Shown piece after piece: positions 24,552 to 33,646 of a stretch of 64,000 nucleotides of DNA. Under the pieces are notes generated by a model. It ran no database searches and was not told the DNA's origin. It saw only the letters and a program-made list of their open reading frames with translations. Made by a program: the position numbers and the translations under genes. Origin of the DNA: Brevibacterium spongiae (lineage in GTDB: Bacteria > Actinomycetota > Actinomycetes > Actinomycetales > Brevibacteriaceae); contig NZ_CP093443.1 in the NCBI RefSeq assembly GCF_026168515.1, positions 3,720,001 to 3,784,000 on the forward strand, given 5' to 3'. Numbering within the stretch: the first letter of the stretch is position 1; each line of letters begins with the position of its first letter.

Positions 24552-26644
24552 ACCACTCCCCCACACCCGCAGCTCCCGTCTCTTCGACCGGTGCGCCCCG
24601 GTCCGGAACCCCGTACGCTGAAGAGGTGCCCCGCCCAGCAGAGCCACAGCCGTTCAGCCAGCCCGACGGTCCGCCACCGCGGACCCCTTGGGCCCGGGAA
24701 CGGTCCTGGTGGGGCCGGTTGTGGCACAACCTCGGCCGGGATGCCGTTCTGGTCGCGCCGAGCCTGCTCATCTCCCTCATCGCGTTCCCGGTGCTCATCA
24801 CCCTGTTCTCCGTCTCGATCGCCACGGTCATCGTCTGGGTCGGTCTGCTCCTCCTGCCGCTGACTCTCACCGTCGCCCGTGCATTCGGCAACCTCTCCCG
24901 GGCTCGTGCCCGCGCCTGGGGTGCTCCCATCACCGAGGCGGAGCATCGTCCCCGCAGAAGTGGCCTCCGCTGGTGGTTGGCTCCGCTGTCCGATGCCCGT
25001 GCGTGGTTGGACCTGCTCTTCGAAGCCGTGTTCGCCCTGCCGATCCGGATCCTCACGTTCTCCGTGGTTGCCGCGTGGTTCTTCGGCGGGCTGGGCGGGA
25101 TCACGCACTTCTTCTGGGGCGCGTTCGTCCCGGATGGAGGCGGAAACACCGTCGACTGGGTTGTCGCCTGGGTGACGAACTCCCCGGTCACGGATCTCGG
25201 GTTCTCCGCCGAGGCGACCTTCCAGTTCATCGTCGGGATCATCCTGCTTCTCACTTTCCCCTTCATCCTCCATGCCATGGCACTGCTCGAGATCGTTTCG
25301 ATCCGTGCTGCCCTGTCCCACGATTTCGAGGGAGCAGGTGCTGCGCAGAACCCGGGCGATCGTCGGAACGCTCCGACCGCCGCGGTTTCGGCAGCGAAGA
25401 CGCAGGCCCAGTCGTCCGGTGCGCCCGCCGTGCCGTCAGCGACTCCCGAAACGTCACCGAATCCGTCGAGGTTCCGGGTGATCGCCGGCGGTGAGGGGTG
25501 GTTCTGGCTGATCTCCGTGTTCGTCGGAGCCGTGCTCGTGGCCATCTCGTGGCCGGTGACGACGGTTCTCTACGACGTTCCGACGGTCTTCGCAATGCTC
25601 ATTGCGCTGGCTCAGAGCGCCGCCCTCGTCCTTGCCGTGCGGTGGCCGATCCCGGCGATCGGCCTCGGCCTCGCAGCTCAGATCGTGAGCATACTGCTCA
25701 CCGTGGACATCTCGGGGGAAGTGCGACCGTTCACCGTCACCTCGCTGCTGGCGCTGGTGTTCCTCCACCTCATCATCGGTCTGCGTCACCGCTGGATCCA
25801 CCTCGTGGCGCTGTGGTCGGCAAGTGCGGTCATCGGCGTTCTCGCCCTTCTCCTGCCGCATGCCGGCGGGTTGCCCGGGGCCATGTCGAATGTCATCGCC
25901 ACTGCGGCCATCGCCGCCGGCATCGGGATCATCGGCGTCATCGGCAACCTCCTCATCCAAGGCCGCCGGCAGCTCGAGACCGAACGTGAGCTCAGCGCCG
26001 CGGAGCTGGCGAAACGGCAGGAGCTCGAGGAGCGCAACCGGATCGCTCAGGAACTCCATGATGTCGTCGCCCACAGCATGTCGGTCATCAGCGTGCAGGC
26101 CACGACGGCAAAGTATCGTCTGCCCGGACTCGATGAGCGCAGCCTCGGCGAATTCGATTCGATGGCCTCATCGGCCAGACAGGCACTGACCGAGATGCGC
26201 GGACTGCTTGCGATCCTCCGCGGTGGACGGGATGCCGACCTGGCTCCCCAGCCGACTGTCGAGGACATTCCAGCACTCGTCGACGTCACTCGCGGTTCCG
26301 GTGCCGTCGTCGAGCTCGACTTACCCGACGGTTCCCTCGACCTGCCGCCGACGACGAGTCTCACGGCCTTCCGGGTTGTGCAGGAGAGCCTGTCGAATGC
26401 GCTGCGGCATGCGCCCGGTGCCCCGGTGGCGGTCACCGTCACGGTCATCGGGACCCGGCTCGAGATCACCGTCCTCAACGGGGAACCCGACGGCGAGGCG
26501 CCTGCGGGTGGGCAGCACCACCTCGGCGGGGGATTCGGGCTCAAGGGGATGCGCGATCGCGTCGAGGCCTTGGGCGGGAACCTGCAGGTGGGTCCGACGG
26601 AGCGCCGAGGTTTCGAGGTCAGGGCGTCGCTGCCGATGGAGTGA
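24548..26644 (+). CDS. Sensor histidine kinase with PF13796-like Sensor domain
   Basis: The protein has 698 residues. After a Pro-rich start comes a membrane module (about 50-250) with LLPLTLTVARAFGNLSRARARAWG and DARAWLDLLFEAVFALPIRIL, the pattern of the actinobacterial Sensor domain. A Ser/Ala linker and a second module of five or six helices (about 325-475) follow. HisKA_3 has the phospho-acceptor His at about 504 (IAQELHDVVAHSMSV), and the HATPase follows (VVQESLSNALRHA, GFGLKGMRDRVEALGG). Its partner is most likely the divergent regulator at 22695. It is coupled to the DMT transporter gene. Confidence 0.92.
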   Translation: MNHSPTPAAPVSSTGAPRSGTPYAEEVPRPAEPQPFSQPDGPPPRTPWARERSWWGRLWHNLGRDAVLVAPSLLISLIAFPVLITLFSVSIATVIVWVGLLLLPLTLTVARAFGNLSRARARAWGAPITEAEHRPRRSGLRWWLAPLSDARAWLDLLFEAVFALPIRILTFSVVAAWFFGGLGGITHFFWGAFVPDGGGNTVDWVVAWVTNSPVTDLGFSAEATFQFIVGIILLLTFPFILHAMALLEIVSIRAALSHDFEGAGAAQNPGDRRNAPTAAVSAAKTQAQSSGAPAVPSATPETSPNPSRFRVIAGGEGWFWLISVFVGAVLVAISWPVTTVLYDVPTVFAMLIALAQSAALVLAVRWPIPAIGLGLAAQIVSILLTVDISGEVRPFTVTSLLALVFLHLIIGLRHRWIHLVALWSASAVIGVLALLLPHAGGLPGAMSNVIATAAIAAGIGIIGVIGNLLIQGRRQLETERELSAAELAKRQELEERNRIAQELHDVVAHSMSVISVQATTAKYRLPGLDERSLGEFDSMASSARQALTEMRGLLAILRGGRDADLAPQPTVEDIPALVDVTRGSGAVVELDLPDGSLDLPPTTSLTAFRVVQESLSNALRHAPGAPVAVTVTVIGTRLEITVLNGEPDGEAPAGGQHHLGGGFGLKGMRDRVEALGGNLQVGPTERRGFEVRASLPME

Positions 26645-26660
26645 GGTCCGTGCCGCACCA

Positions 26661-26700
26661 GGCTCCAGCGGGTCGGGGTTGGCTCCAGCGGGTCGGGGTG
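26661..26700. repeat. 20-bp tandem duplication in spacer
   Basis: GGCTCCAGCGGGTCGGGGTT is followed directly by a copy differing in its last base, 17 nt after the kinase stop. It lies in the 121-bp spacer before the next gene, which otherwise shows only a GGAAGG ribosome-binding site near 26751. Confidence 0.7.
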
Positions 26701-26765
26701 GGGTCGCCGCTTCGATGTCATACTGAACGTCCCCACCTGCTTCCCTGCCGGAAGGACTGTTCCCC

Positions 26766-27689
26766 ATGTCACAGCCATCTCCGTCCTCTTCCCAGTCTTC
26801 GCTCTCGCCGACGCCGGAGGTCTCCGGTCGGTCTGACGGCCCAGCGGGACGCGCAGCATCTGTGGTTCATGAGCCGGCTCGGGCAGTTCGGGTTCTGCGC
26901 CGCACGATCGCCATCGTCATCGTGGTGGCGTTCAGTTTGGCGGCCGTCGGTGGGATCATCGTCCTGCTCGGCGACATCGAATCCGATGCGACCTTTAACG
27001 TCATCTGGACAACGGCCCTGACCGGGGCCATCAGTGTCGCAGCGTTCTGCGGGGCCACGCTCATCGGCCGCCGGGCCAAGTGGTTCGGGATCACCACGAT
27101 CGCACTCGCCGTCGTCACAATGGCGTTGAGTCTGTGGTTCATCTGGGGCGACCCCTATATGAATCCGGACAGCCTTGAGCTCGAGGAGATCCTCTTCCAA
27201 GTGCTGTCCTCGGTTGCGCTCCTCACCGCTGTCGCCTCGGTGAGTTCGCTCATTCTGCTGCTGGTGCCCAGGTCATGGGTGGTGCGGATCGGATTGCCGA
27301 TCACTCTCGGACTGCTCGCGCTAGGCACCTGCCTGGTCCTCGTCACGATCTGGGTGGAATCGACGTGGGAACTCGAATGGCTGAACCGGCTCAACGGCAT
27401 CGTGTGGATCCTCGCGGCACTCGGAGTCGTCGTGGTGCCGCTGACTTCGCTGCTGCTCAAGGCCGGGACGAAGCCGGCGGTCGCGAGCGCTGCGCCCTCT
27501 GCGCCGGAGCGAGCCGGTTCGACGCTCCCTCCCTCAACGCTCTCGCCATCGACCCTCGCCCGCCTCGAAGCCGCGGCTCAAGCCGAGGGCATCACGGCCG
27601 ATGAGCTCGTCGATCGACTTCTGGCCGTGGACCCGACGCCGCCGGACGCCTCCGCGACCGTGTCGCAGTCCGAGCCTCCACGACACTGA
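26766..27689 (+). CDS. Uncharacterised six-helix membrane protein with C-terminal helical tail
   Basis: I do not recognise this 307-residue protein. It has a Ser/Pro-rich cytosolic N-terminus (1-40), then about six transmembrane helices (approximately 45-70, 78-100, 107-127, 140-165, 170-195, 208-232). The cytosolic tail ends in STLARLEAAAQAEGITADEL + VDRLL, which looks like a ribbon-helix-helix or coiled dimerisation segment. It follows the histidine-kinase gene by 121 bp on the same strand and may belong to its regulon. The next gene is convergent. The ATG at 26766 has GGAAGG 9-14 nt upstream. Confidence 0.65.
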   Translation: MSQPSPSSSQSSLSPTPEVSGRSDGPAGRAASVVHEPARAVRVLRRTIAIVIVVAFSLAAVGGIIVLLGDIESDATFNVIWTTALTGAISVAAFCGATLIGRRAKWFGITTIALAVVTMALSLWFIWGDPYMNPDSLELEEILFQVLSSVALLTAVASVSSLILLLVPRSWVVRIGLPITLGLLALGTCLVLVTIWVESTWELEWLNRLNGIVWILAALGVVVVPLTSLLLKAGTKPAVASAAPSAPERAGSTLPPSTLSPSTLARLEAAAQAEGITADELVDRLLAVDPTPPDASATVSQSEPPRH

Positions 27690-27726
27690 ACTGTTCGCCG
27701 GCCGCCGGTCGCACTCGGGTCGGCGG

Positions 27727-28128
27727 TCAGCCGTCGTCCACGCGAGAGTCGCCGAACTCCTTCGGCACCCGGGTGTCGATGAACCCTGCGACGAAAGCGC
27801 CGATGATGAGCAGGATGAGCAGTGCGATCATGCCGCCGAAGTTCCTCAGCACAGGATTCGTGAAGTCGAACACGCCCGGCCAGATCGCATAGACAACCAC
27901 ACAGCAGACGCCGAGGAATCCGAACACGTTGAGCGTCGTCTGTCCCCCGGACCGTGCGCGCTTTCCACTGAACTTCGCGGCCTGCTCTTCGGGCGTGCCG
28001 AACTTCGCCTCGGGCGTCGTGCCTGCCGTCTCCGTCGTGTCCCTGACCTCGTGGAGGACAGCGAGGACCTGGTCCTCTTCGCATCCGCGCCGGCGCAGGT
28101 TCTGCGCGAGTTCGCTGTAGTAGCTCAT
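27727..28128 (-). CDS. Small HAAS-like two-helix membrane protein
   Basis: The 133-residue protein starts MSYYSELAQNLRRRGCEEDQVLAVLHEV, an N-terminal three-helix cytosolic segment resembling HAAS/DUF1700 signalling domains. Two transmembrane helices (about 67-87 and 96-118) and a short charged end follow. HAAS proteins often accompany PadR regulators and modulate envelope responses, but none is adjacent here. The start shares one base with the stop of the CPBP protease gene (TGATG), so the two are co-translated. Assignment to HAAS is tentative. Confidence 0.6.
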   Translation of the reverse strand: MSYYSELAQNLRRRGCEEDQVLAVLHEVRDTTETAGTTPEAKFGTPEEQAAKFSGKRARSGGQTTLNVFGFLGVCCVVVYAIWPGVFDFTNPVLRNFGGMIALLILLIIGAFVAGFIDTRVPKEFGDSRVDDG

Positions 28129-29243
28129 CAGAAGCTCGTTCTCCCCTCGGTGTCGGCACTGACCTCACTGTGCGCGCCGGCTCCCGCATAAACGGACCCG
28201 TCCCCGCGGGGACGTGAGGGTTCACTGTCGGCCGGGCCGCCTCGGTGAAGGGAAAGTTCGTCCATGCGAGACGATGCCCCACCTCGGCGACGGTGGTCGA
28301 AGACGACGATGACGGCGAAGACGATCGGCGCAGCGATCGACATGACGACCTCGGCCGTCGGCGAGCTCGTCGCGTTGAGATCGGCTCCGGCGAGCACTCC
28401 GAGGGCAAAGGCGAAGAGGTTGTTGACGATGTGGAACGCGATCCCGGCCTCGAGTCCGCCCGTGATGACCGTCAGCGTTCCGACGATGACGGCGAAGATG
28501 CCGACGTCGATGAGTCCGGGCAGGTCGTAGATGTGGCCGAAGACGAAGAACGGCACAGGGATGAGCACTGCCCACGCAGGGTGGCGCAGCCAGGCGCCGA
28601 TGACGTTCATGGCCAGGCCGCGGAAGACGATCTCCTCGGCAGTCGCCTGGAATGGGACGAGGAGGACGAAGGCGATGAGCATCGCGAGCACGTGCTGGTT
28701 CCACACGATTCCCGAGGTCAGATCGCTCATCGCCCCATCGGAGAAGAGGACCATGACGATCGCGCAGACCACCCACACGGCCGTGCCGAACAACAGATAC
28801 CGACCGAGTCGGCGCCACCGCATGCCGCGGCCAAGTGAGATCATCGAGGAGAACCAGCGGCGGTAGATGCAGTAGGTGGCGAGCTCGGCGGCCGGCCACA
28901 TGAGGATGACGCTGATGAGTCCGAAGAGGACCCCGGTGACCGTGTTGAAGTCGACGAGCGTATCGACCCAGGTGTCGAAGTCGCCATCGGCGCCGATCGC
29001 GATCAGGGCCCAGACGAAGAATCCCGCGAACTGGGCGATGAGCGCGATGAGGTAGAACACCGCGGTCAGGGCGGCGACGAGGAGCGGTTTGAACCACCGG
29101 TTGCCCGGCTGCGCGGCGAACTGGCGGTGATAGCGCCGAGGCGGCTGATGATTCCGCCGAGGCGGCCGGCCGGAAGCGGGCATGGGCGGTTCCGTAAAGG
29201 GCGGAGTCGGATGCTGGTGAAGTGTGTGCGGTTGATTTCCCAT
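28128..29243 (-). CDS. CPBP-family intramembrane metalloprotease (CAAX-type)
   Basis: The 371-residue protein has a Pro/Arg/His-rich N-terminus (1-45) and about eight transmembrane helices. The catalytic CPBP motifs are all present: EEIVFR (about 203-208), FVFGHIYDL with the metal-binding His, and AFHIVNN. Such enzymes cleave C-terminal prenyl-type tails or act in bacteriocin immunity. The start at 29243 has GGTGGAG just upstream. Two decamer copies (29135-29144, 29156-29165) fall inside the N-terminal low-complexity region. It is divergent from the kinase operon that begins at 29425. Confidence 0.86.
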   Translation of the reverse strand: MGNQPHTLHQHPTPPFTEPPMPASGRPPRRNHQPPRRYHRQFAAQPGNRWFKPLLVAALTAVFYLIALIAQFAGFFVWALIAIGADGDFDTWVDTLVDFNTVTGVLFGLISVILMWPAAELATYCIYRRWFSSMISLGRGMRWRRLGRYLLFGTAVWVVCAIVMVLFSDGAMSDLTSGIVWNQHVLAMLIAFVLLVPFQATAEEIVFRGLAMNVIGAWLRHPAWAVLIPVPFFVFGHIYDLPGLIDVGIFAVIVGTLTVITGGLEAGIAFHIVNNLFAFALGVLAGADLNATSSPTAEVVMSIAAPIVFAVIVVFDHRRRGGASSRMDELSLHRGGPADSEPSRPRGDGSVYAGAGAHSEVSADTEGRTSF

Positions 29244-29371
29244 GTCTCCACCCTGTCGAATTCTGGGCCCGCCGACCATCGGCCAAGGGCATGATTCATG
29301 TCATCCGATCGGGTGAATGTGCACGTCAGGACGTGTCCGACCGGGCCTCGTCGACCACATGGGCGAACAGT

Positions 29372-29424
29372 TTTCATCCTTTCGGACGACAGCCTCCCGG
29401 CCCTCGCACCGGTAGGGTCGAAGA
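29372..29424 (+). promoter_or_regulatory. Shared TCS motif and leaderless promoter of kinase operon
   Basis: TTTCATCCTTTCGG (29372-29385) is an exact match to 23508-23521. A TAGGGT -10-like hexamer (29413-29418) ends 6 nt before the GTG start at 29425, so transcription probably begins at the start codon itself. No convincing -35 is seen, which fits activator dependence. Confidence 0.5.
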
Positions 29425-30870
29425 GTGACACCACGCCCCGCCCGCCGCCCCCTCGCGCATGCCCTGCTCTGGACAGGCATCGCTGTCGTCATCGGTGTGC
29501 TCCTGCTGTTCATCGTCGTCGGCATCGAATGGCCGGACGTTGACAGCGCAGAGGCCCGCGATGACGCGCTCTTCTTCGAGTTCCTCGTCCATATCGTCTT
29601 CGGTCTCGTCGCCTTCGTCTGCCTGCCCATCGTCCTGTTCTTCGATGGGCGACGGGTTCCGCGCAAGCAGCTGCGCCCGAAGGTCCTCGCCGCAGAGAAG
29701 CTGCGCGAGTTCCTCACCGTCACCGGTCACGGGGGTGAGGAATTCCTCGCCGCCGACGGGTCCGTCGAATCACTCCAACGCCGCTCCGGCGGCTGGATTC
29801 CCGTCACCGTCGGACTCATCGGGATCCTGCTCGGCACGGTCAGCGTCCTCGGTGCCGTGGCTGCGTCCTTCATGCTCGTCTCGCTGTCGGCCCGCCGCAG
29901 CTGGGCCCTCGACTTCGTCGGTCTCGCCGCCACATTGGCCGGCTTCTCAGCGACCTTCGTCCTCACCCCGCGAGCGGCCGGTGCCTTCGACCTTCCCTTG
30001 TTCGTCGTCGGCGGGACGCTCTACGCCGTCATCGTCATCATCGGCGTCATCCGCGGCGCCCGCGAACAGGGCTTCATCGACTCCGCCGCCCAGAACCTGC
30101 TTCGGGAACGCTCCCGCCAGGATCGTGCCATCGCCGAGGTGCGCCGCGGCATCGCCCGCGACATGCACGATTCGCTGTCCCACCACCTGTCCGTCATCGC
30201 CATGTACTCCGGCGCCCTGTCCGTGCGCAAGGACCTCGACCCCGACGAGGTGCGCGACAGCGCGCGCCTCATCGCCGATGCCGCCCGCCGTTCCGGCATC
30301 GAACTCCGTGAGGTGCTCACCATGCTGCGCAGCGACGATCAGGGAACGGTCATCGACCCCGATATCGACCGCCTCGTCGCCGGCCGCGGGGACACTGCCG
30401 AGCTGCGCTACCTCGACCCCGTCGACGCTGCGGTGCTGCGGCGGTGCGGTGCGCTCGAGCAGACGACGATCTACAGGTTCGTCCAGGAGGCGATCACGAA
30501 CGCCGTCAAACACGCCCCCGGCCAGAAGGTGACGATCAAGGTCGGCTTCGATGAGGCCGACGGTCACCTCGTGCTCACAGCAAGCAATCCGCACACGGGC
30601 CTGGCCCCGGCCTTCCGCGCCGGAGCACAGCAGCTCGTCACTGGGTCCGGACTAGGACTGCTCGGACTTCGGGAGAGAATGGAGGCCATGGGCGGAGACC
30701 TCACAGTGACGACGTCACCGGAATTCACCCTCCGCGCCCGCATCCCCGTCGATCCGGCCGTGTTCGCCGCACCCGAACCTGCCGACGAGGCTGGTGCCAA
30801 TGCGCCGGGTGCTGACGCAGCAGGTGCGGGCGGGACTTCACCAACCGGCGAACAGGAGGAGAGATCGTGA
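29425..30870 (+). CDS. Sensor histidine kinase (HisKA_3)
   Basis: The 481-residue protein has two N-terminal transmembrane helices (about 11-33 and 50-72), a short loop domain and four more helices (about 125-215). HisKA_3 carries the phospho-acceptor His248 (ARDMHDSLSHHLSVIAMYSG), and a HATPase follows (FVQEAITNAVKHAPGQ, GLGLLGLRERMEAMGG). The C-terminal about 35 residues are an Ala/Gly/Pro tail. The GTG start is supported by the -10 box 6 nt upstream. The stop overlaps the response-regulator start (GTGA). The ligand is unknown. Confidence 0.9.
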   Translation: MTPRPARRPLAHALLWTGIAVVIGVLLLFIVVGIEWPDVDSAEARDDALFFEFLVHIVFGLVAFVCLPIVLFFDGRRVPRKQLRPKVLAAEKLREFLTVTGHGGEEFLAADGSVESLQRRSGGWIPVTVGLIGILLGTVSVLGAVAASFMLVSLSARRSWALDFVGLAATLAGFSATFVLTPRAAGAFDLPLFVVGGTLYAVIVIIGVIRGAREQGFIDSAAQNLLRERSRQDRAIAEVRRGIARDMHDSLSHHLSVIAMYSGALSVRKDLDPDEVRDSARLIADAARRSGIELREVLTMLRSDDQGTVIDPDIDRLVAGRGDTAELRYLDPVDAAVLRRCGALEQTTIYRFVQEAITNAVKHAPGQKVTIKVGFDEADGHLVLTASNPHTGLAPAFRAGAQQLVTGSGLGLLGLRERMEAMGGDLTVTTSPEFTLRARIPVDPAVFAAPEPADEAGANAPGADAAGAGGTSPTGEQEERS

Positions 30871-31499
30871 CGATCCGAGTCATCATCGCCGACGACGAAT
30901 CGCTCATGCGGTCGGGACTCAAGCTCCTCCTCGGTGCAGCGGATGATATCGAGGTCATCGCCGAGGCGGCCGACGGTTCCGAGGCCATCGACTTCGCCCG
31001 TCGGCTGAGCCCCGATCTCGTCCTCATGGACATCCGCATGCCCCGCGTCGACGGACTCGAGGCCGCGCAGACGCTGCTGTCCGACCCGGACCACCCGCAG
31101 GTGCTCATGCTCACGGCCTTCGGCACCGATGATTTCATCCACCGCGCCCTGCAGTCCGGAGCTGCCGGGTACATCCTCAAGGACACACCGCCGGAAGAGC
31201 TCATCAATGCTGTGCGTGCGGCGGCCGACGGCACCCGGACCCTGTCGGCCACGGCATTGGCCACCTTGCTCACGTCCCGCCCGGCCACCTCGGCGTCGGG
31301 TGCGGATCCGCTCGCGTCCCTGTCGACGCGGGAGCGGGAGATCGCCGAGGCGGTCGCGCAGGGAATGACGAACGCGCAGGTGGCCAGGTCGCTGTTCGTC
31401 TCGACGGCGACCGTGAAGACCCATCTTGCACGCATCTTCGACAAACTCGAGGTCACCTCACGGGTGCAGCTGGCGCTGCTGGTCAACGAGAGCCGGTGA
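30867..31499 (+). CDS. NarL/LuxR-family response regulator
   Basis: The 210-residue protein has a receiver domain with D9/D10, phospho-acceptor D55 (VLMDIRMPR) and K in ILKDTPPEEL, and a C-terminal LuxR HTH (LSTREREIAEAVAQGMTNAQVA). GTGA overlap with the kinase makes them a cognate pair. The motif shared between this operon's promoter and the DMT/kinase promoter at 23508 suggests either autoregulation or cross-control between the two systems. Two decamer copies lie in frame at 30960-30969 and 31344-31353, encoding AEAA and AEAV. Confidence 0.93.
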   Translation: MTIRVIIADDESLMRSGLKLLLGAADDIEVIAEAADGSEAIDFARRLSPDLVLMDIRMPRVDGLEAAQTLLSDPDHPQVLMLTAFGTDDFIHRALQSGAAGYILKDTPPEELINAVRAAADGTRTLSATALATLLTSRPATSASGADPLASLSTREREIAEAVAQGMTNAQVARSLFVSTATVKTHLARIFDKLEVTSRVQLALLVNESR

Positions 31500-31517
31500 G
31501 CCTGGCACTGCGCGACT

Positions 31518-31574
31518 GAGCCGCCCGTCGGAAACGGACGACCGCCCGTCCGCTGGGATGCGAACGGGCGGCTC
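31518..31574. terminator. Hairpin between convergent genes
   Basis: GAGCCGCCCGT (31518-31528) and ACGGGCGGCTC (31564-31574) are perfect 11-bp arms around a 35-nt loop. They lie between the stops of the response regulator (31499) and the convergent dehydrogenase (31627), so a bidirectional terminator is likely. Confidence 0.6.
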
Positions 31575-31626
31575 TGTCGGTCAGGCGATCCTCGGGGAGG
31601 GCATCCTCGGTGAGGGTGTCAGACGA

Positions 31627-32388
31627 TCATTTCGGGGCCATGCGGATGGCGCCATCGAGGCGGATCGTCTCACCGTTGATCATCGGGTTGGCCACGATCG
31701 ATTCGACGAGCTGAGCGTATTCGGCCGGCTTGCCCAGGCGGGCAGGGTGGGGCACGGACTTGCCGAGGGATTCCTGCGCCTCGGCGGGCAGGCCGGCCAT
31801 CATCGGCGTCTCGAAGATGCCGGGGGCGATCGTGACGACGCGGATGAGGGAGGCGGCGAGCTCGCGGGCCATCGGCAGGGTCACCGCGGCCACGGCGCCC
31901 TTCGATGCCGAATACGCGATCTGGCCGATCTGTCCGTCGAAGGCTGCGACCGAGGCGGTGTTGACGATGACTCCGCGCTCTTCGCCGTCGGCCTCCTGCT
32001 GCTGCATCGCGGCCGCGGCGAGGCGGCAGACGTTGACGGTGCCGACGATGTTGATGCCCAGCACCTTCTGGAACGCGTCGAGGGGCAGCGGGCCCTTCTT
32101 CGATACGAGCTTGCCCGGCGTTGCGACACCGGCGCAGTTGACGACGACGCGCAGGGCGCCGAGGCCGGTGGCGGTGTCGACTGCGGCCTGGACCTGCTCT
32201 TCGTTCGTGACATCGGCGGAGACGAAGTGGGCGGCGTCGCCGAGTTCGGCGGCGACCTGTTCACCCACCTCGGCGTTGAGGTCGACCATGACGACTTGGG
32301 CGCCTGCGGCAAGGAGCCGTTCGGTGGTGGCACGGCCGAGCCCGGAGGCTCCGCCGGTGACGAGGGCGACGGTGTTCTGCAGATCCAT
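31627..32388 (-). CDS. SDR-family dehydrogenase (3-hydroxyacyl-CoA dehydrogenase type II-like)
   Basis: The 253-residue classical short-chain dehydrogenase has the [11 protein letters not shown] cofactor loop, [11 protein letters not shown], the catalytic serine region [10 protein letters not shown] and YSASK for Tyr/Lys. The acidic residue after VVMVD favours NAD. The [20 protein letters not shown] and [20 protein letters not shown] segments match the HSD10-type 3-hydroxyacyl-CoA dehydrogenases used in fatty-acid or branched-chain amino-acid breakdown. The ATG at 32386-32388 has AAGGA 5 nt upstream; a second ATG five codons earlier is less likely. An operator-like dyad lies 23 bp upstream. 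Confidence 0.88.
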   Translation of the reverse strand: MDLQNTVALVTGGASGLGRATTERLLAAGAQVVMVDLNAEVGEQVAAELGDAAHFVSADVTNEEQVQAAVDTATGLGALRVVVNCAGVATPGKLVSKKGPLPLDAFQKVLGINIVGTVNVCRLAAAAMQQQEADGEERGVIVNTASVAAFDGQIGQIAYSASKGAVAAVTLPMARELAASLIRVVTIAPGIFETPMMAGLPAEAQESLGKSVPHPARLGKPAEYAQLVESIVANPMINGETIRLDGAIRMAPK

Positions 32389-32410
32389 GGGTGTCCTTCG
32401 CATCGCTGAG

Positions 32411-32424
32411 TGAACGATTGGTCA
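32411..32424 (-). promoter_or_regulatory. Operator-like dyad upstream of SDR gene
   Basis: TGAACGATTGGTCA is an imperfect dyad (TGA-C-AT-G-TCA), the size and form of TetR-type acyl-CoA regulators' sites. A related half (GACCAATC) lies at 32489-32496. Regulator unknown. Confidence 0.35.
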
Positions 32425-32579
32425 ATGAGACTCTAGCGCAGGCCTGTGGCACCGGTCACCTTCCTCGCGCGACTGCCCCTCGCTCAACGACCAATCCGAT
32501 TATCGATGCGAGGCAAGCATGAAAACCCGACGCGTCGTTGAACGAGCGGACGAGGAGCCCGTGCCTGCGGTAAGCGAAA

Positions 32580-32609
32580 GGGCCCGCCGGTCACGTGCCC
32601 GGCGGGCCC
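32580..32609 (-). terminator. Hairpin terminator after FMN reductase gene
   Basis: GGGCCCGCCGG (32580-32590) and CCGGCGGGCCC (32599-32609) form a perfect 11-bp stem with an 8-nt loop, 60 nt beyond the stop of the leftward gene at 32669. Confidence 0.65.
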
Positions 32610-32668
32610 ATTCTCACATTCGTCAGTGCGCCCCACTGTGGGGTCACCTCATGCGAGCTTCAATGCGC

Positions 32669-33247
32669 TCAGGCGGCCTGCTCCTCGGCGCCGGCTTCGC
32701 GCACGGACTTCAGGGCCTCGCCCCAGGCGACGATGTCGTCGACCATCGAGGCGAACGGGGCGGCCGAGACCTCGGTCGGGGTGAAGGTGCCGTCGGCGAC
32801 ATCGGCGAAGATCGAGAACGACGCCTGATCGCGGACGACGGCGAGCTTGTAGTTCGCGAGGATGTGGCGCAGGTGCTCTGCAGCGCGTACGCCCTTGTCG
32901 GCGCCGTAGTTCACGATGCCGGCGACCTTGTGGTTGAACTCGGTGGCGACGAAGTCCAGGGCATTCTTCAGCGAACCGGAGATCGAGTGGTTGTACTCAG
33001 GGGTGACGAAGATGAAGGCGTCGAACTCTTCGAGCTTCGCGCCCCAGGCCTTCGTGTGGTCGTTGGCGTACATCTTCGCGCCGGCGGGGATGACCTCGTC
33101 GAGCAGCGGCAGATCGAAAGCACCGAAGTCGACGACCTCGGCGCGGACATCATCATTGGCGGCCAGCTGCGACTCGACCCAGCTCACGATCTGCGGGTTG
33201 AGCGCCTGCGGGCGGGAAGTACCGGGGATGATGGCAATGTTGAGCAT
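32669..33247 (-). CDS. NAD(P)H-dependent FMN reductase / quinone or chromate reductase-like
   Basis: The 192-residue flavodoxin-like protein has NIAIIPGTSRPQALNPQIVSW (FMN phosphate loop), FDLPLLDEVIPAG and FIFVTPEYNHSISGSLKNALDF, the hallmark PEYN motif of the NADPH-dependent FMN reductase family (PF03358; ChrR/azoreductase-like). Such enzymes reduce quinones, azo dyes or chromate. The start at 33247 places the flavin loop at the N-terminus. It is divergent from a TetR gene 399 bp away, which is a candidate regulator. Confidence 0.88.
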   Translation of the reverse strand: MLNIAIIPGTSRPQALNPQIVSWVESQLAANDDVRAEVVDFGAFDLPLLDEVIPAGAKMYANDHTKAWGAKLEEFDAFIFVTPEYNHSISGSLKNALDFVATEFNHKVAGIVNYGADKGVRAAEHLRHILANYKLAVVRDQASFSIFADVADGTFTPTEVSAAPFASMVDDIVAWGEALKSVREAGAEEQAA

Positions 33248-33646
33248 GTGTGTCCTCAATTCGACTGTCGGTCTCACGCGGGTGGATGCGGCACCGCCGG
33301 GCGGGGTCCGCGGCACAGATCTGCTGTGCATTCCTCAATTCCCAACATAATTGAACCATCAATCATTCCGAGCGGGAGAGTGACCCTGATCACACGAAAG
33401 CCGCGCATCGTCGTGTTGCTCGCGACCGCCTCGGCGATGACCCTCGTCGGACGAACGGGACGGTTCCCGCGCACGACCAGGACATTTTCCTCGGATTACC
33501 GGGGCAAGTCGCCTGCGGAATCGGGCCCGAGAGCCGAATCCGTCGTGTAAGGTCGTGTGGCAAGTGAAAGACTGTTCGATAGAAATGTCGGCCCGATGAC
33601 ACCAAGGTCGGCCCCGACGACATCAAGCCAAAGGAGACCGGTCACC
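33248..33646. other. Divergent promoter region of FMN reductase and TetR genes
   Basis: Gene-free on best start choices. The AT-richer patch 33323-33372, including AACATAATTGAACCATC, is the most promoter-like part. No convincing dyad was found, so direct TetR control of the reductase remains a guess. Confidence 0.35.
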
